A DNA stretch of 64,000 nucleotides from Ceratotherium simum simum (Eukaryota; Chordata; Mammalia; Perissodactyla; Rhinocerotidae): the NCBI RefSeq assembly GCF_000283155.1, contig NW_004454267.1, forward strand, positions 3,487,501 to 3,551,500. Reading direction: 5' to 3'. Position 1 is the first letter of the stretch. The number at the start of each line of letters is the position of its first letter. Shown in pieces: positions 1-12,678 of the stretch. The position numbers and the translations under genes are program-made. Below the pieces are notes generated by a model, which saw nothing but the letters and a program-made list of their open reading frames with translations, was not told where the DNA came from and searched no databases.

Positions 1-145
1 CCATCTTCCTCTGTTTTATGTGGGACGCCGCCACAGCATGGCTTGATAAGTGGTGCGTAGGTCCACACCCAGGATCCAAACCTGTGAACCCCGGGGCACC
101 AAAGTGGAGCGTGCAAACTTAACCACTACGCCACTGGGCTGGCCC
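1..145 (-). mobile_element. ERE SINE, inverted, cut by window edge
   Basis: Head half of an ERE1-like copy: 'tgggacgccgccacagcatg', then ccactgggctggccc at its end. The tail lies beyond the left edge. Confidence 0.9.
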
Positions 146-153
146 TTTACTTT

Positions 154-212
154 TTTTTATTATTAGATTATTAGAATTCCTATTTTTATTATTAGATTAT
201 TAGAATTCCTAT
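154..212. repeat. 29-bp tandem duplication
   Basis: The unit containing attagattattagaattcc occurs twice with a period of 29 bp, at 154-182 and 183-211, next to the ERE head. Confidence 0.9.
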
Positions 213-219
213 ACCTTCT

Positions 220-1170
220 CTCTCATTCCCCAAATGTTAGCATTGTACTATTTGCTTTGTCATCCTTTCTCTCTTTATATATGTCTATATATAATTTTTT
301 TCCTAAACCATTTTAGAGTAAGTTGCAGACATGATGTTCCCCCTAGCTACTTCAGTGTATATTTCCTAAAAATGAGGACATTCTCTCACATAGCCACAGT
401 ACAGCAATCCAGTTAGGAAATTGACATTGCTGCATTGCTCACGTAGTTGTCATATCTTTCTCTTTTTAAATCCAGAACAGCTTCTTGGTTTGTCTTTGAT
501 CTTAATACCTTGACTTTTTTTTTTTTAATAATTTAATTTATTTATTTTTTTCCTCCAAAGCCCCAGTAGATAGTTGTACATCATAGTTTCACATCCTTCT
601 AGTTGCTGTATGTGGGACGCAGCCTCAGCATGGCTGGAGAAGCGGTGCGTTGGTGCGCGCCCGGGATCCGCACTCGGGCCGCCAGCAGCGGAGCACGCGC
701 ACTTAACCGCTAAGCCACGGGGCCGGCCCAACCTTGACGTTTTTGAATAGTGTAGGCTAGTTATTTTACAGAATGCCCCTCAATTTGGACTTGTCTGATG
801 TTTCCTCAGTCAAGTCCAAATGCATTTATTTTTTTTTGCCAGGAATACTACAGAAGTGAGTGTGTGTGTGCTTCTCAGGGCATCATATCAGGAGGCACAT
901 GATGTGGATTTGTGCCGTTATGGTGATATTCACCTTTCTTATAATTGTGGAAAAATACACATAAAATTTATCTTAACCATGTTAAAGTATACAGTTCAGT
1001 AGTGTTAAGTACATTGATATTGTGAGCCGTTGGTGTTGTTAGCTTTGATCACTTTTTTCACCAGTTAGTTTTAGCGTCCATTGATGATTCTTCTTGAAAC
1101 AATTGTTGGCAAATGGTGATTTTCTAATTCCCTTGTTCTTTCTACAAAGTTCATTAATGTCCCACGGCTT
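220..1170 (-). repeat. L1M 3' region, inverted, with nested insertions
   Basis: Antisense L1M: 'ggacattctctcacatagcc', 'catatcaggaggcacatgat', 'gttagctttgatcacttttt', 'aaatggtgattttctaattc'. An ERE2-like copy interrupts at 515-730. A different L1 3' UTR fragment ('aaaaatacacataaaattta', 'gtatacagttcagtagtgtt') splits it at about 930-1023. Same L1 class as 11590-13735. Confidence 0.7.
515..730 (-). mobile_element. ERE2-like SINE, inverted
   Basis: T tract, ccccagtagatagttgtaca, head ending cacggggccggccc. Target duplication accttgac at 507-514 and 731-738. Confidence 0.94.
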
Positions 1171-1488
1171 TTGATACCTAAATTTATATCTCAACACCTT
1201 TCTCCTATACTGTAGACTTATATCTTCAGTTATTAATTTAAATATACCCTTAGATGATTTAATATGTCCAGGAAGGAGTTTTTGATTTTTATCCTTGGAA
1301 CCCCAAACCTATTCTTTGCCTAGTTTTCCCTACCTAAGTTAAGAGGCCTTACCGTCTTCTCAATTGCTTACACCTAACAGTGTCATTTTATATTTTGCCC
1401 TTCCCTTTAGCCCTCACCTCCAGTATATCAGCAAGTTCTATCTCTCCTGTTTCTAAAATCATTCTCTCCATCTCTGTAGTCTAAGCCA

Positions 1489-1695
1489 GGGTCACAAACT
1501 ATGGCCTGCTGCCTGTTTTGTAAATGAGGTTTTATTGGGACACAGCCAAGCCCATTCAGTTACTCATTGTGTAGTACTCTTTTCATGCTACAAGAGCACA
1601 GCTGAGTAGTTGCAATGGAGACCCCATATGGCCCACAAGCCTAAAACATTTACTCTTTGTCCCTTTAAGGAAAAGTTTGTTGACCTCTGATCTAA
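1489..1695 (-). mobile_element. hAT-Charlie-type nonautonomous transposon
   Basis: Starts near cagggtcacaaactatggcc and ends aaaagtttgttgacctctg, so the tips are imperfect inverted repeats. The interior has 'tttattgggacacagccaag' and 'ggagaccccatatggcccac'. Same family as 16107-16328. Confidence 0.75.
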
Positions 1696-1714
1696 GTGAT
1701 CGTCTCTTGCCTGA

Positions 1715-2250
1715 GTGATTGTAGTGGCCAGTTGCTTCTAGCTGACCTCCCTACTTCAATTCTCATAGGTGTCAAAATGATCTTTTAAAAAACATGAAGC
1801 AGATAATGTAATTATCTTGCATAAATCTAATGGCATCCCATTGCTCTTAGAATAAAATACATTCTTACTGTGGTCTCTGTGGGCCTGCACAATCTTGTTC
1901 CATCCTCTCTCTAATCTGACCTCATGCTGTTCTCCTGCTCACTATGTTCTGACCATACCAGCTTCCTTGCTGTTTTTGGAGCAGTCCAAGCCATTTCCAT
2001 CCTCTAGGCATTTCTACTTATTCCCCTGCCTGAAATGCTCTTCCCCTAGCTCTTTGCATGTCCGATTCATTCTTATCCTTCGGGTCTTCCCTCACAGTGG
2101 CCGTCTCTGATCATCCTGTGTAAAGTCATTCCCTCACTACAGAGCAGGATGCGTCTACTTTGTTCACTGTGAAATTCCCCAGTGCCTAATACAGTGCGTG
2201 GCACAGCATACATGCCAAATAAAAATATGTTGAAAGAAGAATGAATGGAG
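1715..2250 (+). repeat. L2 LINE 3' end
   Basis: 'ctctaatctgacctcatgct', 'cctgcctgaaatgctcttcc', 'ccccagtgcctaatacagtg', 'caaataaaaatatgttgaaa'. It ends about 165 bp before the first PARN exon of the window. Confidence 0.85.
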
Positions 2251-2415
2251 TGTGTGAATAGACAAACATATTTCAAAATCATTTGCTTTTTCTGTTGACT
2301 TTTTGAGATATAGTTAAATATAGTAAATCTTTCTTGAGTGTTTTAGACTCTTTGTTAAAAAATTTTTATGTTAAGCAGTTACTTCTTCTAATGCATTCTT
2401 TTAAAAACTGTTTAG

Positions 2416-2581
2416 GAATTCCATATTTAAATCAGGAAGAAGAAAGACAGTTAAGAGAGCAGTATGATGAAAAACGTTTACAGTCCAATGGTGCAGGAGC
2501 TCTATCGTATGTATCTCCTAATGCTTCAAAATGTCCCATAACAATTCCTGAGGATCAGAAGAAGTTTATTGACCAAGTCGT
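2416..2581 (+). CDS. PARN: PARN coding exon, residues 130-185
   Basis: 166 nt, opening after tttag and closing at a gtaagt donor. It starts with the last two bases of the G130 codon and ends with two bases of V185. The translation begins [20 protein letters not shown] and runs on to the [12 protein letters not shown] stretch. It is nuclease-core sequence leading into the R3H insert. Compared with the human protein as I remember it, a few positions differ conservatively near KRLQSNGAG and in SPNASKCPI, which fits an ordinary mammalian orthologue. The nearest upstream exon should lie to the left of this window, because nothing coding is recognisable in 1-2415. Confidence 0.97.
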
Positions 2582-4067
<1,486 letters not shown>

Positions 4068-4106
4068 GTTCCAAAGAAAACTAATTTATCAGACCTTGAG
4101 CTGGAA
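4068..4106 (+). CDS. PARN: PARN coding exon, residues 207-220 (39 nt)
   Basis: Smallest exon here: 39 nt between tttatag and gtaagt. It completes G207, encodes FQRKLIYQTLSW and gives two bases of K220. The length is a multiple of three, so skipping would stay in frame but would remove part of the R3H fold. Confidence 0.95.
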
Positions 4107-4474
4107 GTAAGTGTTGTTTATATTATATGTGAGAGCTCTGTGAGGGACCCAGGATGTAAAAACTAAATATGATCTCCTAGCTCTCATTTCATTTTTGAAA
4201 TTCTGCAGTTTTTGGGATCTGACCCTACCACCTTCTTGGGCAGTGCTTTATTTTGTTATTTGCTCCTACTTTCTTAAGTTGAGTGCCCACTTAATTTATT
4301 TTCTTTGTTATTGCTTCTTAGTTGATGCTTTAAAGCCTTTAAATTTTCTTTTCCTTAGCTCTTTGGCGTTATTGATTAAGTTTTAGATGAGTGGTGGTTT
4401 TGTTCTTTGAAGGTATGCGATAAAGATTTGGTTTTAAGACCTAGAAATATTCAGATGAATCCTTGTTCTAAAGC

Positions 4475-4600
4475 AGGGGTTAGACCATGGATGGGCTTCA
4501 GGAGGTCTGTGAATCCCCTGAAATAATATCCAAAATTTTATGCATGCTGGAGGGGTTTCCATTGGTTTCATTGTATTTTCAAGTGATCTCTAACCCAAAA
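4475..4600 (-). mobile_element. hAT-Charlie fossil, MER5-like
   Basis: The stretch reading gcttcaggaggtctgtgaat and later gtttccattggtttcattgt matches the complement of the MER5 group of nonautonomous hAT transposons from memory. It is diverged and has no visible target duplication. Confidence 0.5.
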
Positions 4601-5230
4601 ATTGAACATGAGTATTGGACAGATGGATGTTTGCATTTGACTTTGGGGTTCTTGTTCTTTCTTTAGAGCCTGCCATTGACTTGTATACTGGGAATTTACT
4701 CTGAACAAAACAGGAAAAGAGCCATTGTCCTTTGACCAGGCTGCTTTCCTGTTATATTATCTTTGCAACGTACTCCATGTGGGTTCCAGATTCCTCTCCT
4801 TGGCTGATACAAACTACCTTGCCAAACTACAGCAGACTTCCCCTGTGTATGCCCCATACCATCTAAAAAGACTTTCAAAATTTCACTTAGGAAGTAAGCA
4901 TTATTATATTTGGAAGCAAGATTTGACTGTCTGGTAATGAGTTGAGTGTATTACATGATGCATGACATTTCAGAAAATGCCTAAGTCCTAAAAAAATTAA
5001 TCTGAAGTCAGATACATTCTTTTGTTTTAAGAACAGAGATAGAGAAACATTTAGCAGCTGAAATATTATGGAATAAGCTTACTATAAAGTATTCATTGTA
5101 GTAACGTTTATTTCATATTTAATAAAACTTATTTAATTAAATTATGGCCATATAGTTGCTTTTAAAATACTTAGGGTTTTAACTGTCATTGTCTAATCTA
5201 CTGATGTCATATTTTCTTTCTTTTCTTTAG

Positions 5231-5273
5231 GTACCCCAAAGGCATTCATGTTGAGACTTTAGAAACTGAAAAG
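5231..5273 (+). CDS. PARN: PARN coding exon, residues 220-234
   Basis: 43 nt after ctttag, with a gtaacc donor. It completes K220 and encodes YPKGIHVETLETEK, ending on a codon boundary (phase 0). This is middle R3H sequence. Confidence 0.96.
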
Positions 5274-5324
5274 GTAACCCCAGGAATTACCTAGTGCCAA
5301 CATTAAGCACATGCAATGATACAT

Positions 5325-5525
5325 TGACATGTTGAAAGTCAGAGTTTACTCCTTGGCTCTGCTACCTATGAGCTGGGTGACTTTGGGCGAGTCATTTCAC
5401 CTCACTGAACTTCATTTTTCTCATTTGTACATTGGGGGTGAGCACGATAATGATGATCTATATCTATCTCACAACTTTTTTTATGGTGATCAAGTGGGTA
5501 AACGCAAGTGAACATGCTTTCTAAA
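5325..5525 (+). repeat. MIR SINE
   Basis: Contains the MIR core order: a 'ctctgctacctatgagctg' segment, then 'gtgactttgggcgagtcatt', then 'cctcactgaacttcattttt' and 'ctcatttgtac'. Plus orientation, old and diverged, about 50 bp downstream of the preceding exon. Confidence 0.8.
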
Positions 5526-5807
5526 CTTGAAAGTATGCAGATGTTAGTACATGTTCTTATGATGGCAGAAAGCTGTAATGATATGCATGAAAAATGGCTT
5601 TCTGTTATGTGGGCAAATAAAATTAAATTTCAGAATCTGGGGCATAAGCCTAAGCATAGCTATTGTCATATATGCCCAAGGTGTGCTGGTAGGACTGATG
5701 CGTAGTGGCGGGCTCATGTGGGTTCCTTTTGCAGGATTTTAGAATTTTAGAATTTAATTGTTGCTCTTAAGTCAGATGTCAAATTAAATAAGAGATTAAG
5801 AAAATTA

Positions 5808-6098
5808 GGGGCCCGCCCTGTGGCTTAGCAGTTAACTGTGCGTGCTCCACTACTGGCAGCCCAGGTTCAGATCCCAGGTGCGCACCAACGCAGTGCTTGT
5901 TGGGCCATGCTGAGGCGGCGTCCCACATACAGCAGCTAGAAGGGTGTGCAGCTATAACATACAACTATCTACTGGGCTTTGGGGAAAAAAAGGAGGGGGA
6001 TTGGCAATAGGTGTTAGCTCAGGGCCAGTCTTCCTCAGCAAAAAGAGGAGGATTGGCACAGATGTTAGCTCACGGCTGATCTTTCTCACAAAAAAAAA
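5808..6098 (+). mobile_element. ERE2-like equine SINE, full length
   Basis: Starts ggggcccgccctgtggctta, has the tRNA-like B box near gttcagatcccag, the ERE2 body (cagcagctagaagggtgtgc, then ctatctactgggctttgggg) and ends in an A tail. Flanked by the direct repeat aagaaaatta at 5798-5807 and 6099-6108, a clean target-site duplication. It sits 515 bp upstream of the next exon in the sense direction. Confidence 0.93.
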
Positions 6099-6613
6099 AA
6101 GAAAATTAAAAAATCTTGCTGAAGATAAATCTCAAACTTTGACATAGGAGGTTTTGTGGTGTGTTTAATTGATACAAAATGCAGTATATGCCAAAGAAGG
6201 TGCTATAGTTGCCTGACAAGTTACCAGAAAAATCCAGGAATTTTTTCTTATGCTAATGAAATATGATACAGAAATTTTATTTCAAAACCAGCTACTTAGA
6301 AATTCATTTTCAAATGCAGTGTAACATCTTAGTGTTTATCATGGAAAGTGTTGTATTCTCGTAGTCTGTTGATACTTTTAACTGAGTCTGTTGGGGTGAA
6401 TTAATAAACCATGGGAAAATGTTATGGAATCAGAGGCAGAATTTTGTTTGTAATGCATCCACTCAATTTTTGGTGGCTTTTCAAAATACTTTGTGTGTTT
6501 AGCCCATGAAAGACTGCAGTGATAAAAATTATAACTTCTAATGGTAGCAGAATCTAAATTTTGGGGGGTCAAGTTGCTTCCAGAAAATTGTACATCTGCT
6601 TTATGTCTTTTAG

Positions 6614-6745
<132 letters not shown>

Positions 6746-7464
6746 TGATTTATTACTTTCTGTGTATTTGTAGATCATATGTTGGATTCAATTTAATGAA
6801 TAGTTTTCTACCATAGAAGAATTGAATTGATAGAAAACTCTAGAATAGAATGAGGGGGACTTAAAGTTAAGTATTTAGACAAAGCCAACACAGTGAGACT
6901 GACATCATGGTTGACCAGTCTTCACTTATGTAAAAGCAGCCTTATAGAAAGTCGTCTTGATTATCATTCAGAGCGTGTGTCACTGAGCTTCACTGCCCGT
7001 TAACTAATATCTCTGTGTCTAACTTCAGGTACAGTTACTAGTTTTCCTAAAACAAAATTTAGAACATAGGATTTGACAGATTAGGATGTCGTGGTCATAT
7101 TTGCATTGTTGGAACATCACCCTGGTTGCTGTCTAGAGAATGGATTCGAGTGAGTAAGACTGGAGGCAGGGAGACCAGGTAAGTTGTGGAGTAACCTAGC
7201 TAAGAGATGTCGGTGACCTGGAATAGGATAGTTAGTAGCAGTTTAGGTGGAATCTGGAGATTCTTAGAAGGTAGAATCAATGGAATTTGTGATTGGATGT
7301 GGGTGGTGAAAGAGGAAGGGAGGCGAAGGAAGGTGCTCCAGCCAGAAATTTGAGCAACTGAGTAGACTGAGATCAGTTCACTTAAATGGGATGGACTGGA
7401 GTGGTATTAATGGGGAGACACAGACAGAGGAGGCCAGGAGTGGGTTTGGGTGTGAGTGGATGTC

Positions 7465-8035
7465 AAGCTCACACATATATAAGGCAGGGCCATATCTGAC
7501 TGATTCAGCCAGTAAAGACACCATAAGCCACTGTTAGATTTAGGCAATTTCCTACTTATATAGAGACGGACAGTCAGCCGAAGGTGCCAACTGCATGTGA
7601 TCCTCGTCCCACACACCAAATAGACAACACTGAAACAAAAGGGACCAGGTGACTTGCAGCGTGAGTTGTGGATCCCCCATTACCGAGGAGCCAGCTCTAG
7701 ACTGCAGCTAAGGGCTTTTATATTCTGTAGCTCTATTCTGAAAGGTGTGGGGCAGAAAGCCCTCTGCCTCATCAGAACCTGGGAGGTGGTGAGAAACTGT
7801 CTCCTGACAGCATCCCAGAAGACAGAGGGAGGCGAGTGGGAGGTGGCCTTGGAACAGCTCCTTACAAGCCTCTGTCACTCCTCCTCTCCTCCTGAGGTGT
7901 TCCACTGAGACGCAGGTTCATTGCAGCTCATGCCTTTGCCTGCATGGCCTATTTGAATGTGTGCAGGGTCACCAGGGCACTGTGGCAGAGCTGTCCCCTT
8001 ACAGTGGAAAAAGATGTTACGTTCTCTTTTTGTCC
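7465..8035. mobile_element. Unclassified block interrupting the L2
   Basis: About 570 bp that separate two consecutive segments of the inverted L2 and do not read as L2. It includes a TATA-like atatataagg at 7475 and no long reading frame that I recognise. It could be an old LTR or another transposon; no convincing target duplication or terminal repeat was found, so the class is left open. Confidence 0.35.
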
Positions 8036-8396
8036 CAGTGAGGTTTTAGTTGTCCTTGGGACATCCAAGGGTAGGTGTCCTGTAGTCAGATTTGTCATTC
8101 TGGAGTGCAGGAGAGAGGTGAGGGCTAGAATTGGTTGTCGTTGGCAGAGAGACTGGGACTGGATTAGAGCACCTACAGCTTGCATGAGGAATGAGTAAAG
8201 AGGGCCTAGGGTAGGACCCTGAAGACCACCAGCATTTAAATAATAGAAGTAGAAAAATGTGCCAGGAGATTATTATGACACGGCAGCCAAGGGAAGAGAG
8301 TATTTGAAGAAGGGGATGTCAACAGTGTCTGATACTTTAGAGAAGTAAGAATAAGGAATGAGATGTGGCCATTGGGTTTAGCCTTGGGAGTAGTTT

Positions 8397-9411
8397 TTCT
8401 TTCTTTCTTTCTTTTTTTTTAATATTCTTTCAATTTTTAAAAATTTTTAATTGTGGTAAAATACACAACATAAGTTTACCATCTTAACTATTTTTAAGTG
8501 CGCAGTTTTGTAGTGTTAAATACGTTCACATTGTTGTGCAACCATCACCACCATCCATCTCCAGAACTCTTTTCATCTTGCAAAACTGAAACTCTTTACC
8601 CGTTAAATAACAACTCACCATTCCCCCTTCCCCCCAGCCCCTGGTAACCACCATTCTACTTCTGTCTATGAATTTAACTACTTTAGATACCTCATATAAG
8701 TGGAATCATACAGTATTTGTCATTTTGTGACTGGCTTTTTTCACTTAGCGTAATGTCCTCAAAGTTCATCCATATTGTAGCAGGTGTCAGAATTTCCTTC
8801 CTTTCTAAGCTAAATAATATCCCATTGTGTGGATATACCACATTTTCTTTTCTCTCTCTCTTTTTTTTTTTTTTGAGGAAGATTGGCCTTGAGCTAACAT
8901 CTGTTGCCAATCTCCCTCTTTTTCTTTTTCCTCCCCAAAGCCCCAGTACATAGTTGTCTATCTCAGTTGTAGGTCCTTCTAGTTCTTCTCTGTGGGACAC
9001 CACCTCAGCATGGCTTGATGAGCGGTGAGTAGGTCTGTGCCCAGGATCCAAACCAGCAAACCTCAGGCCACCGAAGCAGAATGTGCGAACTTAACCGCTG
9101 CACCGCTGGGCTGGCCCTACCACATTTTCTTTATCCATTCATCTCGTGATGGATGCTTGCATTGATTGCTTTTACCTTTTGGTTCGTGCGAATAGTGCTG
9201 CTAATGAACATAGGTGTACAAGTAGCTCTTTGAGTCCTTACTTTCAATTCTTTTAGGTATATACCCAGAAGTGGAATTGCTGGGTCATATGGAAATTCTG
9301 TTTAATTTTTTGAAGAACCACGATACTGTTTTTCATAGCGACTATACCAGTTTACGTTCCCACCGACAGGGCACAAGTGTTCCAATTTCTCCACATCCCC
9401 GCCAACACTTG
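8397..9411 (-). mobile_element. L1 3' fragment, inverted, with a nested ERE
   Basis: 5'-truncated L1 inserted in antisense, with its poly(A) as the T tract from 8397. It contains the familiar 3' segments 'accatcaccaccatccatct' and 'cccctggtaaccaccattct', and near the right end the ORF2 3' remnant 'gtatatacccagaagtggaa'. A perfect 19-bp target duplication ttagccttgggagtagttt stands at 8378-8396 and 9412-9430. An ERE splits it at 8851-9117. Confidence 0.92.
8851..9117 (-). mobile_element. ERE2-like SINE nested in the L1
   Basis: Inverted copy (T tract left, ctgggctggccc right). The target duplication taccacattttcttt is at 8836-8850 and 9118-9132. It is more diverged than most copies here, for instance cagtacatagttgtctatct in the body. 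Confidence 0.9.
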
Positions 9412-10152
9412 TTAGCCTTGGGAGTAGTTTAAAGAGGTGAGCAGTTTCAGTGAGGGTGAAGCCCGAGAGCAGAGGGCTGCAAGTACCTAGGAGTTAAACG
9501 AGAGCCAGTAAGTGGAGAGAAGTCTTGTAAGTCATTTAGCTGTGAAGAGACAAGAAGGGGCCGTAGTTACATGGAGCTTAGAATTAAGGAAGGGGTTTCA
9601 AGGTAGGAGACAAATGAGCCTATTTAAACACTGTTGGGAAGAAAATGGGAGAGAAGAAACAGTGAGGGTGAGTCTCAGAGTGCTGTGCTATAAAAATTTT
9701 GTAAAACTGTTTGACACAGAAAGAAATCAGGAATTCTGAGAATACTTGATTTGATCAGTCATTTGCTGGGTGGGTTTCCTTAGAATTTAACGCAGTATTG
9801 AATTTTGCCAGCAGGTGGCAGCTTTTAAAAGTTTGTGTTTTTAAGACAGTTTGATAGACTTGGAAATTTCAACAAATGATGTGAAGTGATAGGTAGACCC
9901 TAAGCACTGTTATTTTAGTAACTAATGAATAATTTGCCACTTGCTCATTCCACTTTTTAAAACAGAAGAAACGGATGTACGTAGATCATTTCAGATGGTG
10001 GTGTTTGGGGTGATAGACACAAAGCATGTGAAACTAAAGCTATCTAACTTGATATAACATTTCAGTGCTTTTCTTTTTTTGCTAGGCTTTAGCCCATTCC
10101 AGTAAGGAATATATGTATGTCAGTAGTTTTTTTGCTTGTTTCTTTAAATTAG

Positions 10153-10209
10153 GAAGAACTGAATGATGCTGTGGGATTTTCTAGAGTCATTCATGCCATT
10201 GCTAATTCG
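10153..10209 (+). CDS. PARN: PARN coding exon, residues 262-280
   Basis: 57 nt, 19 codons, between aaattag and gtaagt. Encodes EELNDAVGFSRVIHAIANS, returning to the nuclease core. Phase 0 at both ends. Confidence 0.97.
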
Positions 10210-11589
10210 GTAAGTAAACCAGACTTTTTCTTGCTTGTTTGGATATGATTGCTGAATTATATCCAAACCATTTTTCAGAAAGCTTTTCTTGTAAAATGCA
10301 TAGGAGGATTATACTATAATGTCCTTATATGGCTACATGAAACTAGTGTTTATTATTCTCAAAGACAGTAAGAAGTAGAATAAGAAAGTAAGGAATATGA
10401 GGAGAAACAATCGGGTGTTTGACTGAAGACATTTTGTTCCTTCATTAGAATAATCTAGAGGATAAAAATAATTGTCTGTGTTCAGTTCTTCTGCATAACT
10501 GTAATTGAATCTTATGTCTGATAGCCTTAATAATTGATAAGTTTTAAAAATGTGCTGACCATTTGTGTAATTGTGCTAGAGGGTTGTGTGAGAGGTATGA
10601 TAGGCATTTTCCTTGTTTTGTAAGGCCTTTCGGAAAAGAGGGATCCACATCTTGCATAGATAAACTGGGTCATGCTGCTAGTTGTTTTTCAAATTACACA
10701 TCCAAGTCAGACTGCTTGCTTGGATGCTAACTTTGCTGGAGTCTAAGACTTTCTTTTCCTTGAGTAGTTGGCTGTGAGAGAAGGAATCCTCCTCCTGGAG
10801 AGGAATCGTCTTGTCCCTCCTTTGCGTCAGGAAAGCTTTAAGGCTGTGGAGACCCTCTCAGAGTTCCGTGGCTGTCTCACTACCAGGGGCAGGCTTGTCA
10901 GAACAGGACACTTGAGGGGAGGCACACCACCGTCCTCAACTGGAGACAACAGAAGTTACAGAGCCTTGTAAAAGAAGAGGGCTGGCTCACTAGGAGCTCT
11001 TTCTCTCAAGTAAGCGGGGTAATCAGAACGGAATAGCAAGTTAGATGAGCCTGGAGAGAAACAAAGAAGTGACTAAGATAACAGGTATCCAGGAAAGCAG
11101 AGAGGAGTTTCTGGTCACGTCTGCTTTCATTGTCCACACTCACCCAGCAGGCTTCAGATGAGTGGTTGATTTGACTGAGGCTGGCACCACAATACAGAGA
11201 TGTGGGCATGACTTGGCTTTGAGCTCTCTGATAGCCATCATGACAGTTTAGTTTGCTTTTCCAGGATTGGGACATTTGTTTGCCTTCTACAGATTCAGAT
11301 GCCTTAGCTTGCTGTGCCTCTGCTTGTGATTCCTCTCGGTTGTCTTTCTTCTACAGAATAATTCATAGTCTGTCGCTGACCATTGGTAGTGAACATCACA
11401 AAGCATACTACGAGAAAAAGCCCTATTTATTAGTGATCCAGACATTTCAAATTGAGGATTCACATACCTTAAAAAAATAGTAACATAGTTAAGCTCTGTC
11501 TGTACAGCCAGTGAACAGTAAACACTCTGAAATATTTATATCACAGCCACATATATTCTTTTCCTGTCACTCTTTGTAGTAAATGTATG
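10210..11589 (+). other. First part of a 4.5-kb intron, no recognised repeat
   Basis: Unique sequence up to the start of the inverted L1. The GC-richer 10740-11000 stretch has a short chance reading frame and no splice-framed coding signal that I recognise. Confidence 0.7.
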
Positions 11590-11909
11590 TTTTCTGTAGT
11601 TTCATACAAGTTTTCATTTTGTACTAATTTTACACTCACAGAAAAGTCGTAAAAATAGTAGAGCTTCCATATATCCCTCACCCAGCTACCCCTAAGGTCA
11701 GTATCTTACATAACCACACAGTTGTCAGAGCCAGGAAATTAACATTGGTGCAATATTATGAACTAAACTGTAGACCTTATTGGAATTTCACCAGTTTTTC
11801 CACTAAGTCCTTTTTCTGTTCACAATTCTCTCTGGGATCCCACATTGCACTTACTTGTTATTTCTCCTTAGTCTTCTGCAGTCTGTAACAGTCTTTCATT
11901 GTCTTTTAT

Positions 11910-12170
11910 TTTTTATTTTATTTATTTTTTATTTTTTGTGAGGAAGATTGGCCCTGAGCTAACATCTGATGCCAATCCTCCTCTTTTTGCTGAGGAGGAC
12001 TGGCCCTGGGCTAACATCTGTGCCCATCTTCCTCCACTTTATATGGGACGCCGCCACAGCATGGCTTGACAAGCGATGCGTCGGTGTGCGCCCGGGATCC
12101 GAACCAGCGAACCCCGGGCCGCCGCAGCGGAGCATGCACACTTAACCGCTTGCGCCACTGGGCTGGCCCC
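11910..12170 (-). mobile_element. ERE1-like SINE, inverted
   Basis: Carries the 'tgaggaggactggccctggg' and 'cttcctccactttatatggg' body segments of the ERE1/3 type. Target duplication tcattgtcttttat at 11896-11909 and 12171-12184, identical on both sides, which suggests a fairly young insertion. Confidence 0.94.
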
Positions 12171-12396
12171 TCATTGTCTTTTATAACCTTGATATTTTTA
12201 AAAAGTATTGATTATAATTTTGTCAAATGTCCCTCAGTTTCGATTTGTCTGATCTTTTCTCATGATTGGATTGAGGATATATAGTTTTGGCAAGAACACC
12301 ATAGGTGTTGACCTTGGCCACTTGGTTAATGTGGTGTCTGCTGGATTTGTGCACTATAAAGTTACTATTTTTCCCTTTATGGTTAATAAATATCTT

Positions 12397-12678
12397 GGGG
12401 GGCTGGCGTGGTGGCGTAGCAGTTAAGTTTGTCTGCCCCCACTTTGGCAGCCTGGGGTTTGCAGGTTCAGATCCCGGGCATGGACTGATGCACCACTTGT
12501 CAAGCCATGCCGTGGCAGCGTCCCATATAAAGTAGAGGAAGATGGGCACAAGATGTTAGCCCAGGGCCAGTCTTCCTCAGCTAAAAGAGGAGGATTGGCA
12601 TGGATGTTAGCTCAGGGCTAATCTTCCTCAATAAATAAATAAATAGGTAAATAGATAGATAGATATTTATATATATAT
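12397..12678 (+). mobile_element. ERE1-like SINE with microsatellite tail
   Basis: Sense copy beginning ggggggctggcgtggtggcg; its body has cccatataaagtagaggaag. The A tail has become a compound microsatellite (aaat, gata and ta units) at about 12632-12678. Short target duplication atatctt at 12390-12396 and 12679-12685. It faces the inverted copy 226 bp upstream. Confidence 0.9.

Larger units (their letters stand above)
7095..9580 (-). repeat. L2 LINE, inverted, in three interrupted pieces
   Basis: Pieces at about 7095-7465, 8035-8377 and 9431-9580 read like the complement of L2 3' sequence: 'ggcagggagaccaggtaagt', 'ttggatgtgggtggtgaaag', 'gggacatccaagggtaggtg', then 'gtgtctgatactttagagaa'. 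The first break holds an unclassified block and the second an L1 carrying an ERE. Ends are approximate. Confidence 0.65.

Noticed and set aside
1..2415. Search for the preceding PARN exon (before residue 130)
   Set aside because: Only L1, ERE, hAT and L2 sequence seen; nothing like the expected [20 protein letters not shown] segment.
11959..12141. Recurring peptide (SHAVAASHIKWRKMGTDVSP) in several frames, also near 29478-29726, 49695-49892, 56527-56715 and 58765-58956
   Set aside because: It is the translation of ERE SINE sequence on one strand. The similarity shows repeat homology, not a protein family.
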